Origin: Ambrosia x helenae
Taxonomy: Eukaryota > Streptophyta > Magnoliopsida > Asterales > Asteraceae
Reading direction: 5' to 3'
NCBI GenBank assembly: GCA_030844895.1
Contig: CM061233.1
Location: forward strand, 31,120,310-31,184,309
DNA: 64,000 nt
Position 1 is the first letter of the stretch; each line of letters starts with the position of its first letter. Shown here piece after piece: positions 10,457 to 23,145 of this stretch. The notes beneath the pieces are model-generated. The model was not told the DNA's origin. It saw nothing but the letters and a program-made list of their open reading frames with translations, and did no database searches. A program made the position numbers and the translations under genes.

Positions 10457-11233
10457 GGACCAAAACTCGAACCCATAACCAAATCTGACCCGAACTAACA
10501 TCGAGACCCGAGCCTGACTCGAGCATCCAATCAGACCCGAAACCAACCAGACTCGGCTCGATGCTAACCACCATCTCCAAACCCGAACCGGAAACCACCA
10601 TGTCAACCGGAAAATCACCAACATCAAACCGCCACCTAACCACGAACCTCCATCTCCACCAAGAACCACAATCTGAACCCGACCCCATCACCACCGTCTT
10701 CTGTAGCCACCCAAAACAACCACCACAGCTACCATCGGCCACCTCCACCCCAAAACCCGACCAAACACACCACAACTCTAACCAGATCTGACGCGGGATC
10801 AACCAAACTGGCCCGAGTGACCCAAGACCGGACCACCCGGTTGCTGACGCCTGCACACCCACCAAAACCCGACCCCATCCGAAGCCAATCACCACCATGG
10901 CTCCCGGTCATAAACCTAACCAAGCAACCCTCCAACTCCCAACCCGACACCCTGTTACTACCTGTTGAGACCGAACCAACAAGAACCAAACGAATCACCA
11001 CACTACCGCCGCCATCCTCTGAACCCCGAAACACCGCCCCTGTCCCCTTTTTTACAACGCCGCCACCACCAACAATGGTGGTGGTCGGCCGTTCGTGACT
11101 TCTAGAGAGAGGGAATGAGACGAGAGAGTGAGAGAGATGGTAGAGAGAGAGAGAGCTGCGAGAGAGATGGGTTAGAGAGAGAGAGAGATAGGTTATGGCT
11201 GCTGAAAAATGAAGGGAAGAAGAAGAAGTTGTC

Positions 11234-11257
11234 TTTATATACCTAGGGTTAGGGTTG
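11234..11257 (-). promoter_or_regulatory. Telo-box and TATA box of the LARD1 LTR
   Basis: The sense strand reads AACCCTAACCCTAGG immediately followed by TATATAAAG. The copy in the 5' LTR (about 16141-16166) lies about 340 bp from the LTR start and is the likely promoter for the element. Confidence 0.6.
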
Positions 11258-11582
11258 GTGGGTTGTGTACCGCGTATCGAACCCGTTTTAATGTTTCGAG
11301 CTTCGGTTTTATTTTAGGCTTGATAACTCGCTACAAAAACTAGTCGGTTTTGTTCGTAATTAAAAATAATAATAAACCGAGTGAAAATATAAATATTTTC
11401 GTTACCCGATGCGTGCTTTCAGTTCGCGCGTTTAAATCGCGTTAATCAAATCGGTCGCAGTTTCGATTGTAAAAACGGCCAGTAAACTCCCGAAACTTAA
11501 TAATTAATAATATTTAGAATAAATATTTAATTTTAATAATAAAAATCACGTCGGTGTAGATCGGAAGTTGCCGGGTGTCACA

Positions 11583-13340
11583 TCCTCCCCATGTTACAGA
11601 AATTTTGTCCTCAAAATTTGAGGTAGGATATCATCCAAGAACCAACGGTAATACAACAAAACAGTCAACGAACTTGCCGGTACAAATGGCACGAAATAAA
11701 GTTTCAGAACCAACTGGATGCAAAGTGTAAACAATAACTTTGTCAACAAATACTATTGGCGCACCTCAAACGAAGCAACTAGTGCACCAACTTTTCATTA
11801 CACACCACAAGGTGTGTCTGCATTTAAGGCAATAACAAACAAGTTGATGAAAGTGAGACATGTCAATAAAATCATTCGTTATTCCAAGTCGATTGAATAT
11901 TCACCGCAAGTGCTGTATTAAATTCCAACAATTCGATTCAACTGAAATGTCGACTTTAAAGAAACTCATCGACGAAGTATCAAAGGATTCATTGCCCACA
12001 ATGGCCTGACACATCAAGATTAGAAACAAGCATTACGAGCAACGTAATGATAAAACAAGTCACTAATGAAACAATTGTTTGATGCGAAGCCCTACAATGG
12101 ACCTTCACAGGTTTAAAGAATTCAAACATATGACAATTGACACGTGTACAAAAATACGTGTCTAATTTGGTGAAAAGAATAAGGAATCAACAAAAATTAA
12201 ATTCCTTTATGATTGAATGTCGAAGGCCACAAATACAAAAGAAGAGAGATGCAAATCATACTCTACAGATATAACTAGGTTCTACAATATGAACCTTAGA
12301 AGCTCAAGAAACAAGATCATCAAGAACTTAAACTGGTTTTAAGAAAAGCAAGGTCACAAATGACACGAACAGGGGAGAATTGGCAATCACGTCCGTAACG
12401 ACAAAATAATGAAAAACCCTTATCCATTATTTATATATATAAATATATATACAACAACACATAGGATACCCTCATGATAGAATTTCTTAGAACTATCAGG
12501 TGCCTGTAAATTTGCAATAACGTGACGTCTACGTTATCAAAAATTTACCTCACCAGATCATCCTATTAACCTCCATCATAAGTTGTATCACGAGCACTCG
12601 TCACATTCATATAATAACACGTATATATATACAACATAATATAATGTTCGTCGTGTGCGCCACCTTTCCGAGTGCTCTTCCCGTCCGCATTCCAGCTTCA
12701 CAGCATCATCGGCACACGAGGTGCCCCATCAAGACGCCTTCGACCCAAATCGACCTTGACGACATAGCATACTCCGAACCCGAGATGCGAGACCGCAGAT
12801 GCTACAATAATCCTTTTGCCAACTCGTCCAACTAACATGACACGTGTGAGCGTTGTAAATACGTCCAAGCTTGGGTCGACAACCATTGGCGATACATATT
12901 ATATATACTTTACATAAATACACGTTGTATACAAACAAGTAGATTGTTCCTCATACCAAGAAACAATGACTCAGCTAACTCTATGTGAATAACCGCTCTG
13001 AAGTCTAAAACGATGACTCGCCAGTCACCAGTGAGGTATGCCTAACCACTACATGCCAATGTCCTTTCTATATACCACTATAGAAAATACCGACTTCCTA
13101 TTCACATAAGAAAAATAAATGTTCCTTGCGCCGAAGGAATGTACGCTAAGTTTAGTGTGATTTAACACACTAATAGTCATGTAACACACTTGGCAACGGT
13201 TGGAATTTAAGTTCCTAGGCGTTCGTGCTAAATACTTTGTCTTAGAAAATTCGGTCCCTGCTTCAAAACAAACTCAGGTTAAAGCCTAGATATCTACCCA
13301 GACACCTAATTCGCTAAAACCTATGGCTCTGATACCAAAC
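11583..13340 (-). other. LARD1 interior, no coding sequence
   Basis: AT-rich sequence with a polypurine tract at 11583-11592 (sense GGGGAGGA). It has only short ORFs without recognisable domains. I found no gag, protease, RT or integrase motif on either strand. Confidence 0.8.
13325..13337 (-). promoter_or_regulatory. LARD1 primer binding site, tRNA-iMet type
   Basis: Minus strand TGGTATCAGAGCC, three bases inside the 5' LTR at 13341. Confidence 0.9.
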
Positions 13341-16300
13341 TGTCACACCCCGACTTTTCCCTTGTCGGATGCGACGTTTGGTGCCTTTGCCAGCGCAGCG
13401 GAAAGATGCATCTAAGACTCTGGTTCCCTGAACGCCAATTCTAAACCTCTAGGATCCCCGATCCCAATATGCCGACTACTCCAACCGTGCCGTTACCAAA
13501 GTTTAAACCTGAAAGACATACTTAAAAAGTCAACATAAAGCTGGTGAGTTCATAAGTTTGAAACAATAGTTCCACAAGTTTTTATAAGAGAGTTTCCATA
13601 AGTCTGAAAAGATCATTCCCGTTATACTATGTCATAAGAACGTTAGCTAGACGTTAAGTGATCTCACTACTACGGTTGGGAACCCATTACTGAACATGAA
13701 CCAAAAGACGAGACCAGCCCAGATGACTGGGCTACCGATGCCTCGGTAACCCGATAGGTAGAGACAATATGCACCCGCCCGGCCCCCGGCCGTCGGGTGG
13801 GGCATGTGAGGCCACAATAGATCTATCCACATTTCCCTCGTTGTGCATTCCCGCACATTCATGGTTTCCCCCTGGGACTTTCCATAAAGACCGTATAGTA
13901 CATAAAGTGCCCATAGTATAACATGTCCTTTAATAAGTTCGTAAGTAGCCTGTTTCTTCACTGAAAGCAAAACCAGTAAAAGTAGGGTCGTGACACTCAC
14001 GCGCCCATTTCATTTTTCAAAAACTTGTTCATTTGGAATTCCTCAGGTTTTCATAAAAGAAGCATGTCTTCCACCCCGAAAACATTTATAAAACAGTAAA
14101 AAGTGGGGTCATGAACTCACCTCAATTTCCATGCTAAGCTAGCAAATAAAGTCCAAGCCTCGACCGGCTTCCTCGTGCCCTATTACACAAAGGACACCTT
14201 AAAGTCTAACACATATAAACCTAGCCTATTATCCGGCTAAAAGATAGTTTATCCAACTATCTAGACTCGTGTGTAACTCGAGTACTAATATGCTTTAACT
14301 CGACAAACCGATCGTGACTTATCTTACTTATGCGTTAACACGCGACATAGTACCCAAGTTGCGCACTCGTCACTATTCGTGTGCACACCACGTTGGACTA
14401 TATTATGAAACGTATAACTTATCCGAGCCGTAGCTCGTCTTACAATTATATTTTAGGAAAATACTCTTTGATAAAAATATAAGTATAGTTATCTAAAACT
14501 GATCCATAACAAGTGTCGCTTCTCTTCCAAATCCATGTCTTTAAAGGTTTCGAACATAAATTTTTGTATAATTCTTTCTCAAATAAGCCGAGCGTTTTGT
14601 AATTCAAAATCATTTAAATGGCAATGTTTTAGTTACTAAAATCTTTGAAGATCGACACAATTGACGCTTAGTAAATAATATGTATTTGTTTTGGAAATAT
14701 TGTTCGACGTTTGTCTTTAAATGTTGCAAGAAATCACTTGTCGAGAACCTTTTTGCGATATTGTAGAAAACTACATTTGTCAAAATACTTGAAGGTTGTT
14801 TATAATGAAATATACAAGGAATATCGCCTTCGTTTACGCTTATAGATTTTATAAAATTTCGGCAGAGTTTCCTCTGTTTTTGTACAAACCAGGCAACACA
14901 AGTCGCCTACAATTTTCCCAAAAATCAATATCAAACACAAGTCCACATTTGTTTATCCACAATTCCAAATCAAACGAGACTTATACGTTTCGACGCTTTT
15001 ATAATAAATATACTTATTTATATTAATACACCAAACAATATATAATATATATATATATGTTATAGTCCAACCAATTTAGTCTGATATCGATATTATAAGT
15101 CACGCATTTTAGTCACTATTACCGGACGTCCGATACTATATGTAGTTACCATTTATTTTATCTGGTTCGTTCGCGAGTCAAAACTATTTCGTTCGAATCA
15201 ATATATTTATAAATATATATAATATCCACAATAATAATAACAAACATGAATTAAAGTATACCGATTCGTACGCGCGTAAACCGGAGCCAACTCGAACCGA
15301 ACCAGATCTGACCCGTTGACCAAGTTTGACCGAAGCTTGACCAGTTGACCATGTGTTGACCGGACCAAAACTCGAACCCATAACCAAATCTGACCCGAAC
15401 TAACATCGAGACCCGAGCCTGACTCGAGCATCCAATCAGACCCGAAACCAACCAGACTCGGCTCGATGCTAACCACCATCTCCAAACCCGAACCGGAAAC
15501 CACCATGTCAACCGGAAAATCACCAACATCAAACCGCCACCTAACCACGAACCTCCATCTCCACCAAGAACCACAATCTGAACCCGACCCCATCATCACC
15601 GTCTTCTGTGGCCACCCAAAACAACCACCACAGCTACCATCGGCCACCTCCACCCCAAAACCCGACCAAACACACCACAACTCTAACCAGATCTGACGCG
15701 GGATCAACCAAACTGGCCCGAGTGACCCAAGACCGGACCACCCAGTTGCTGACGCCTGCACACCCACCAAAACCCGACCCCATCCGAAGCCAATCACCAC
15801 CATGGCTCCCGGTCATAAACCTAACCAAGCAACCCTCCAACTCCCAACCCGACACCCTGTTACTACCTGTTGAGACCGAACCAACAAGAACCAAACGAAT
15901 CACCACACTACCGGCCGCCATCCTCTGAACCCCGAACCACCGCCCATGTCCCCTTTTTACAACGCCGCCACCACCAAACAATGGTGGTGGTCGGCCGTTC
16001 GTGACTTCCAGAGAGAGGGAATGAGACGAGTGAGTGAGAGAGATGGTAGAGAGAGAGAGAGCTGCGAGAGAGATGGGTTAGAGAGAGAGAGATAGGTTGT
16101 GGCTGCTGAAAAATGAAGGGAAGAAGAAGAAGAAGTTGTCTTTATATACCTAGGGTTAGGGTTGGTGGGTTGTGTACCGCGTATCGAACCCGTTTTAATG
16201 TTTCGAGCTTCGGTTTTATTTTAGGCTTGATAACTCGCTACAAAAACTAGTCGGTTTTGTTCGTAATTAAAAATAATAATAAACCGAGTGAAAATATAAA

Positions 16301-16489
16301 TATTTTCGTTACCCGATGCGTGCTTTCAGTTCGCGCGTTTAAATCGCGTTAATCAAATCGGTCGCAGTTTCGATTGTAAAAACGGCCAGTAAACTCCCGA
16401 AACTTAATAATTAACAATATTTAGAATAAATATTTAATTTTAATAATAAAAATCACGTCGGTGTAGATCGGAAGTTGCCGGGTGTCACA
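13341..16489 (-). repeat. LARD1 5' LTR
   Basis: Partner of 8449-11582, with mostly single-base changes, short indels and a longer TA run near 15040. It carries the TATA/telo-box near 16141-16166 and the predicted leader intron 13509-14120. Confidence 0.95.
13509..14120 (-). other. Predicted LTR-embedded intron (LARD1 5' LTR)
   Basis: Same donor, branch-like site and acceptor as in the 3' LTR copy; 612 nt. This copy lies about 2 kb downstream of the predicted TATA box, so it would be transcribed in the leader. Confidence 0.6.
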
Positions 16490-16604
16490 ATCTAACCTAA
16501 AGACTCGATCAACTGTTTGATGATTTGATACCATCATACTTTTGAGATTGGATCATCATTATACTTGGTAAATCCTAACAACAGCAAAGCTAAATACAGT
16601 CTGA

Positions 16605-17886
16605 CAGGGCCGGCCTAACCTTTTTGAAGGCCTGAAGCGAATTTTAAAATACGGGCCCTTTTTTAACAAAAATATTATTGCTAAACCATAAACCCTCAAA
16701 CATTATTACTAAAACCTACAAACTACTCGAAAACCATAACATAAAGAGGCCGAACATTGAAATATATGGGCTTACCCCAATAATGCCTCTTCAAAATAAA
16801 AGAAAATCAAAGTTACAAAAAAAAAATAAAATAAATAAATAAAATAAATAAAATTGTTGAGGATAGAATTCGAACATAGGATGTGTACCCCAACAAAAAA
16901 AATTGGGATTTGCAGATTCACAAGAAGTAGCGCTTGCAACCAGGCTGCAACAATCATGTTCCTAGCTAATAGAATATGATGTTATTATATAATACACTAG
17001 CTGATTACTCTGGGAGTGTCTCAGGGTAAAAAATCTAATATGACTTAATAAAAAAGGATAAAAGAAATAAACAGTCTCAACCACTTTTAATGCTAAAGAA
17101 AGTTGTTCTAATGTTTATACTACGAAAAGGGGCTCTCATGCTGCGTTCCCAGCAGATTAAAAAAATCTCAACCTCTTTTAATGCTAAGCATATCGTTATA
17201 GCACATGAACATGGGCAATTCATATATGTAATAGTAGGTTTTAAAAACATATATATTATCATAACACGATTAGTACTTGCCTATATATGATTAATAAATC
17301 ACATAAACACATGTGTTTTTTTCTGCATGAACAAAAACTCACTAAAAACATTTTTTTCGTTTTTTGTATAGCACTATGGTGCTCGTTGGAAAGATAATAA
17401 AGTGATCGTTAATTTGGTGTAATTTTTTTTTTCAAAAAAAATTGTCATACATAAAAATTACTAACGTTTAAAAATTGTGAGTGAAAAATAAGGAAAAAAT
17501 AAAGATAAAAATATTAATTAAAATATTTAAAATTTTAAAATAATAATTAGCATTTAAAATGTGAGATGAAAATAAGGAAAATATATTAATTAACATATTT
17601 GAAATTTTAAGATAATATAGATATGAATTTTATTTAAAAAAAATAAAAAATTTAAAAATTTATCTTTTATTTAAAATAATAAATTCAATACTATCACCTC
17701 AAAGTGTCACATGCCACATTCAATGAGAGGTTATGAGGGGTTGAGGCCTCCATTGAATGCCACCTCATAGAAATTCAATTCTTTTATTATAAGTTATAGA
17801 TATAAAATATCTTTATAACAGAGGCACTTAAAATTTGGAGGCCCAAAGCCTTAGCTTAGGTTTGATACACAATTGAGCCGGCCCTG
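16605..17886. mobile_element. Non-autonomous hAT transposon
   Basis: The left end reads CAGGGCCGGCCTAACC. The right end, complemented, reads CAGGGCCGGCTCAATT. The 8-bp target duplication CAGTCTGA is perfect at 16597-16604 and 17887-17894. The 1,282-bp body is AT-rich without a transposase ORF. An 8-bp duplication with CAGGG-type inverted ends is the hAT signature. Confidence 0.9.
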
Positions 17887-18187
17887 CAGTCTGAGGAGGG
17901 TAAAATGTAGAGAACTTTACATTTACCGCATAGAAATACTGAATAGAAAGACTGCTTCCAGTGAGACCCATAGGTCGATAATAGTTTTGCATTAAGCGTT
18001 GGACATAAGGGACGAAACACTCGGCACCCGTGACAGAGGTTGATTGGTGGATGTAGCTGTGTCTTTAGTTCGGCTATCAATGTCATCACATGATGTATGA
18101 TTAACCGTCCACCGCTTTTAACGTTATCTTCATGAAACTAGTATAATAACATTAAAATTAATGCAGTTTATTTTTTGCCAACCACAA

Positions 18188-18790
18188 CCCCCCCCCCCCC
18201 CCCCCCCCGCTCACACACATATATATTATATATGTGCACATCGTAATAAGACTTATCTTTTAAGATTGGATATATAACTAAATAAACATCGTTATGGCCC
18301 CTCTTTCTAACATATGACACATAAAGGTGCATGTATATCAATCCTTCAATCCTTCATGGTCAGCAATGATTTGAGTAGGTAGTTTATAAATCCAAGCACT
18401 CCAAGCGAAAGTGCACCCCTTCCCACAACCTCTCACAAATATATACATTAGATGCGTACACCGCAAGCGAGACGTATCCTTTTAAATTGGATATATAACT
18501 GAATAAACATCGTTTTGGCCCCTCTTTCTACTAGTACATATAAGTAGGGGTGTTCATCGGTTCGGTTTACGGTTTATTTGGTTTATTCGATTCGGTTTAT
18601 TCGGTTTTCAAAATTTTGTACCTCAAACCAAAAACCAAACCAAACCAAATTAAGACATAAAGGTGAATGCATGTCAATCCCTCACGGTCAGCAATGATTT
18701 AAGTAGATAGCTTATCAATCCGAGCACTCCAAGCATACATGCAACCCCCACCCCTCCCCCAACTTCATATATATATATATATATATATAT
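18188..18790. repeat. Tandem repeat of about 225 bp with C21 run and small insertion
   Basis: A C21 homopolymer at 18188-18208 starts a unit (to about 18430) that is repeated at about 18431-18770. Both carry GATATATAAC, CATCG and GGCCCCTCTTTCTA in the same order. The second copy is interrupted by about 110 bp (18546-18654) of GGTTT repeats followed by AAACC repeats, a fold-back insertion. A (TA)n run closes the region. Confidence 0.7.
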
Positions 18791-19248
18791 AGGGGAGGGT
18801 TATCTTGAGAACAAGGAAATTTGTAAGAACACTAAGAACCATTTTCATCCCTTGATCATAATCAATCAAGGGCTAAGATTAAATGGGGGGGGGGGTAAAT
18901 GAGTATGAAAAAACAAAATAAGATGTTAAAGGGCAAAATTGTAAACATAGCAACTCAAAAACCCAACTCCATTGAACAAAAACCTTCCTGTATGTCGATC
19001 TTCTTCCCAACAAACCCCACAATCTCCATGATCGACTATCAAGAACAATAATTAGACATAGTGCTTCCAAACCTTAGTCAACGCAATCGCAATCGATCAT
19101 CAACTGTTTAATCGTATCCTATGAATGCTATTTCAATGATTCAACTCAGGTACCTATTTCACTCTTTAGGTTAACTTTGATTCGATCGTTCTATGTAAAT
19201 TGAATATGTTAAATTTTCGTGTTTACAGATTGTGTTCATTCTGTGTGG

Positions 19249-19288
<40 letters not shown>

Positions 19289-22273
19289 GTTGTTTATTCT
19301 TGTCTACTCATTTAATGTATTGGTTCTTTTAGTGTAGATTGTATGTGTAGATTGTATATATCATCATCTCCTAAAACACTAAAAGATCTGTGTAAGTTCA
19401 TGTTTATAGATTGTATAGATATGTTCGAAAATTATATGATTGGTGATTATTATTTCAAGTTAACCTTGTTTCAATTTGTTCATTTTTTAGAAGGATGTTA
19501 TATGGATATTAGGTTTTGAGTAGTTACACATAAGGTGTTTGATGAAATGTCTAAGTGTGTGTTGTCTTGATATTGTTGGGTTACTTTTGTTCAAAGAGTT
19601 AAATTCAAAATGCTTGATTAAAGGTCTAAGTGGTTGTTGCATTGATTTTGTTGAATTACTTATGTTTGAGTAGTTGTATATGACGTGTTTGATGAAAGGT
19701 TTAAGGTCTAAGTGTCGATTGGTGTTATTTTGTTGGACTATTTTTGTTTAGGTAGTTATAAATGAGGTGTTTGATGAAATATCAAAGTGTATACTTATCA
19801 AAATATAACTTGTAAGCATAATATATCCTGTATTTACACATGTGTACTTCACTAGTTGTATTTGTTTAAGATAACACCAAAAACAAATGACCTAATGATT
19901 TTCCGCTTTCGTCATGTTGGTCAGGCCCATTTCAGAAACTTTGGTGCATTCTATAGTTGGTAGGAAAAGGACAAGGAGAACTATGAGAGTTCAATTGTGG
20001 AAGCCTAGAAAATGCTACAAAGATTGTAATCCCAAAAGCTAATATTCATTGAGGAGATGTTATCAAGAAAACATTGGAGTTTGAGAGAGACTAAGGCAAA
20101 AAAAGAGACGAGTTGATATTTTGAGTGATGACTTGTTTTTATGTTGTCACGCATATCGCGTGTCAAGGATTATGACTTTTGTTTTTACGTAATCTTGGAT
20201 ATTGTGCCTCAAGGATTATATGACATGTTGGGAAATTGAATCCTTTTGATATATGTGTGATACTATTTTGGTTTAAATCCTTAATATTTATACATAAATT
20301 CTATCTTGGTTTAATTCATAGTTTACACATGTGTAAATCAGCTGTAAATATGTAATCCAGAAACATATAAGTGACAATGAACAATTTAAACGAGCACTTA
20401 AACATGTGTAACACAACATAACATAGTAAAATATAAATAAAAGATAGTGAATGTCTTACACATGTGTAAATCAACTGCAAATGTGTAATCTATAAACAAT
20501 TAATTGACAGTGAGCAATTTACACATGTGTAAAATAGACCCTTACACATGTGTAAAACATGCACTTAAACAAGTGTAATACAACTTAATATAGGTAAAAT
20601 AGAAATAGAAGACAGTGAACAGTTTACACATGTATAAATCAGTTGCAAAGGTATAAGCAAGAAATAAATAAGTGATAATGAACAATCTACACATGTATAA
20701 AACATGCACCTAAACATATGTAATACAACTAAAGTTAGCAAAAAAATAAAATAGAAATAAAATATAGTGAACAATTTACACTTGTGTGGATCATCTACAA
20801 ATGTGTACTCCATAAACAAATGAGTGACAGTGAGCGATTTACACATGTGTAAAACATACATTTACACATGTGTAATACCACCGGACTTAAGTAACATAGA
20901 AACAAAAGTAGTGAACTGTTACACATGTGTAAATCATCTGCAAATGTGTAATCCAGAAACAAATAAGTCATTGAAGCAATTTACATATGTGTAAAACATG
21001 CATAGATATGAGGGTTTACACATGTGTAAATCATAACAGCAAATTAAATAAGCATATATGAAAAAGAAAGCAAACCCATACATATAATAATATTGTAACA
21101 TTGGCATACATAAAAGCATACATTGAATAAATACGGCGTACAAACAATCTTTGCTCTTGTTTTAATGAACCACCAAGGCTCAAATTGCATTCTACATTGT
21201 TAAAAGTAACTGTTTGATTGGTAGTATTGCTAACTTTCATGTTGTTGCTAGTGCTACTACTACAATAGCCGGACTTTCTTATTTTCTTCTGTTATTGGTG
21301 ATGTATACAATGGGAACACCGTTGATATCTCAAAGTTGTTGTTGTTGGTTTTTGACCCTCTTAGTCGCTTTGCTGCTACATCGTAAGCACCTATTGCATC
21401 CTTTGCAATATCAAACGTTCTTAGGAGCCCCGCACCACCCTATCATAAATAAATATTATAATCGAGTGAGTTAGGTAATCGATGGAAAATATCAAGTAAT
21501 ACACTAAATGATAGCTAAGTGATTTGGCTTGTGGGCATTAACATTTCACAATGGCTAATTACACTACTCAAAACTTTAATGTTGGATTGTTACTTAGACT
21601 TTATTGTTGCACTAAGCACATAAACAAAGATAGATTAACAATCCAAAAACATGACCACATCATAAAATTGTACTAAAAATAAACTAGCAATAGAACAAGG
21701 CGATCGATACCTATAATTTTAGCTTACATAAAAATCAAATCGTCCACGACATAACACAACACAATGCCTATGCATTTCATCGAACACATAGAGTGCATCA
21801 CCTATTTTACCAAACAAAGAATGAATCATCATCAAATTGTTGCTCACAACCCATCCAACACAATACCCAAATTCAGAATTACATCACCATTATTATCCAT
21901 TTTAGGCTGATACCTTCAATTGATACAGAATGAAGAATTAGCAAAATATTTATGGTTGATTCAAAAAATCGAGTGAAGATACCTGCAACTGATTTGGACA
22001 CAGATCACAGAGCGAATCAATGAAGCTGATTTAGAAACAATTGAAGAATTAAAACTCTAAGAGAAGGAATCGATGCAATTGGATAATAAGATCATATTCT
22101 TTAAAGATATAAAACTTAATTCCATGTTGTCTGATGTTAGATGAAAAAGAAATTGGTAATTAAAATTACTAATTTAACCTTTTTATTAAAACACAAGGGT
22201 ACATAAATGAGTGGAGGAGATTTGTTCTCATGGTTCTCACAAAAGATGGGTGTTCTCATTTAAACCCTCCCTT
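18791..22273. mobile_element. (TA)n-targeted element with GGGAGGGTT inverted ends
   Basis: It is flanked on both sides by TA microsatellite. The left end is AGGGGAGGGTTATCTTGAGA. The right end, complemented, is AAGGGAGGGTTTAAATGAGA. Both continue into TGAGAACA-like sequence. The 3.48 kb body has no convincing ORF. Insertion into TA repeats recalls Micron-type MITEs, but this element is much longer and its superfamily is unclear. Confidence 0.6.
20317..21030. repeat. Cluster of TTTACACATGTGTAAA palindromes
   Basis: Perfect or near-perfect copies of this 16-bp palindrome lie at about 20322, 20455, 20518, 20541, 20624, 20685, 20838, 20861, 20918, 20980 and 21014. They sit in looser repeats of about 100-190 bp (AGTGA(A/G)CAATTTACAC; AATGTGTAATCCA(G/T)AAACAAAT). 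One more copy lies near 19832. Confidence 0.85.
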
Positions 22274-22289
22274 ATATATATATATATAT

Positions 22290-22703
22290 AGGGCAATTAT
22301 AAAATGAAAACCCTCTTGAGTTGAGAAAACCTTGGAAACCCATGTAAAAAATCATTATTTTTTTTTTGAAAAAATAACCAATGTAAAATACATGTTTTTA
22401 AGTGTTTTGGGCCAAAAAAATAAAAAAAGCGCCGAAGGGATTTTTTTAAAAGAATAAACAAAGCTGCGAAAACACATGTTTACACCTGATAAAAAACAGC
22501 AAATAGCTGAAAACATATGTTTTTTTAGCAACTTTGTTTATTTTTTTAAAAAAATCCCTTCGGCACTTTTTATATTTTTTTGGTCCAAAATGCTTAAAAA
22601 CATGTATTTTACATTGGTTATTTTTTTCAAAAAAAAAAAAAATGATTTTTTACATGGGTTTCCGAGGTTTTCTCAACTCAAGAGGGTTTTCAATTTATCC
22701 TTC

Positions 22704-22707
<4 letters not shown>
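22290..22707. mobile_element. Long inverted-repeat (fold-back) MITE in (TA)n
   Basis: The left arm (22290-22467) and right arm (22527-22707) are inverted copies over about 180 bp with few mismatches, around a spacer of about 60 bp. Shared markers are GAAAACCCTCTTGAGTTGAG and GCCGAAGGGATTTTTTTAAA, present on opposite strands. TA microsatellite flanks both ends. No coding capacity. Confidence 0.9.
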
Positions 22708-22743
<36 letters not shown>

Positions 22744-22744
22744 C

Positions 22745-23142
22745 CATTATATAGGAAACACTTTATTTATCATTAGAGTAATAATAAGTAAACTACATTT
22801 CTAGGGGTGTAAAACGGTCTAAAACTAGACCGAAACAAACTAAAACAAAGGCCGAAAAGAAGCTGAAAAATGATGGATCACAGAAACCGTAGCTAGTGTC
22901 GTGGTCTCTAAATGGTGAACCGGTTTCAAACTTTGTGGGTGCTAATTCAAACTTGGTTATTTGCTTGTTTCATTGGAATAATAATATAAAAAAATAGAGA
23001 AACAAAAAAGGACTTAAATTTTGCTAGTCCAAATTGTCACTCAACCTGCGACAAAATTAGCGACCCATAAATATATGATCACAAAATAGCTAGGGAAAAA
23101 GACTCCGGTCACTATTTCAGTCGCAAGACTATGGTCACTGTT
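22745..23142. other. Non-coding spacer
   Basis: I see no gene, repeat pair or element end here. Confidence 0.5.
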
Positions 23143-23145
23143 TTA

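Larger units (their letters stand above)
8449..11582 (-). repeat. LARD1 3' LTR
   Basis: Near-identical to 13341-16489. In the sense direction it has a short U3, a telo-box/TATA region at 11234-11257, a GA/CT-rich tract near 11100-11200, a Pro/Arg-codon-like GC-rich tract at 10370-11050, an AT-rich part, and the predicted intron at 9224-8617. Long ORFs in it are shadows of repetitive GC-rich sequence. Confidence 0.95.
8449..16489 (-). mobile_element. LARD1: complete non-autonomous LTR element with long LTRs
   Basis: LTRs at 8449-11582 (3,134 bp) and 13341-16489 (3,149 bp) begin TGTCACACCC and end GGTGTCACA. They are flanked by the 5-bp target duplication ATCTA at 8444-8448 and 16490-16494. 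The interior is only 1,758 bp, with a minus-strand tRNA-iMet primer site at 13325-13337 and a polypurine tract at 11583-11592. There is no gag or pol code. By hand the LTRs differ at about 1%, so the insertion is recent. It shares LTR blocks with the gypsy element at 1-5558, which suggests related elements supply its proteins. Confidence 0.95.

Noticed and set aside
10302..10898. 198-codon minus-strand ORF conserved in both LARD1 LTRs (also 15207-15803)
   Set aside because: The two LTRs are near-identical as DNA, so conservation proves nothing. The composition is low-complexity Gly/Trp/Val/Ser from a GC-rich repeat, without domain motifs.
13647..14000. 117-codon ORF around the conserved LTR block
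   Set aside because: The two LARD1 copies and the gypsy copy differ by indels and amino-acid-changing substitutions, so it looks like a nucleic-acid element rather than a gene.
20934..21143. Short Cys/Tyr-rich ORFs in the palindrome cluster
   Set aside because: They come from repeated ACACATGTGTAAA units and have no domain or start context of note.
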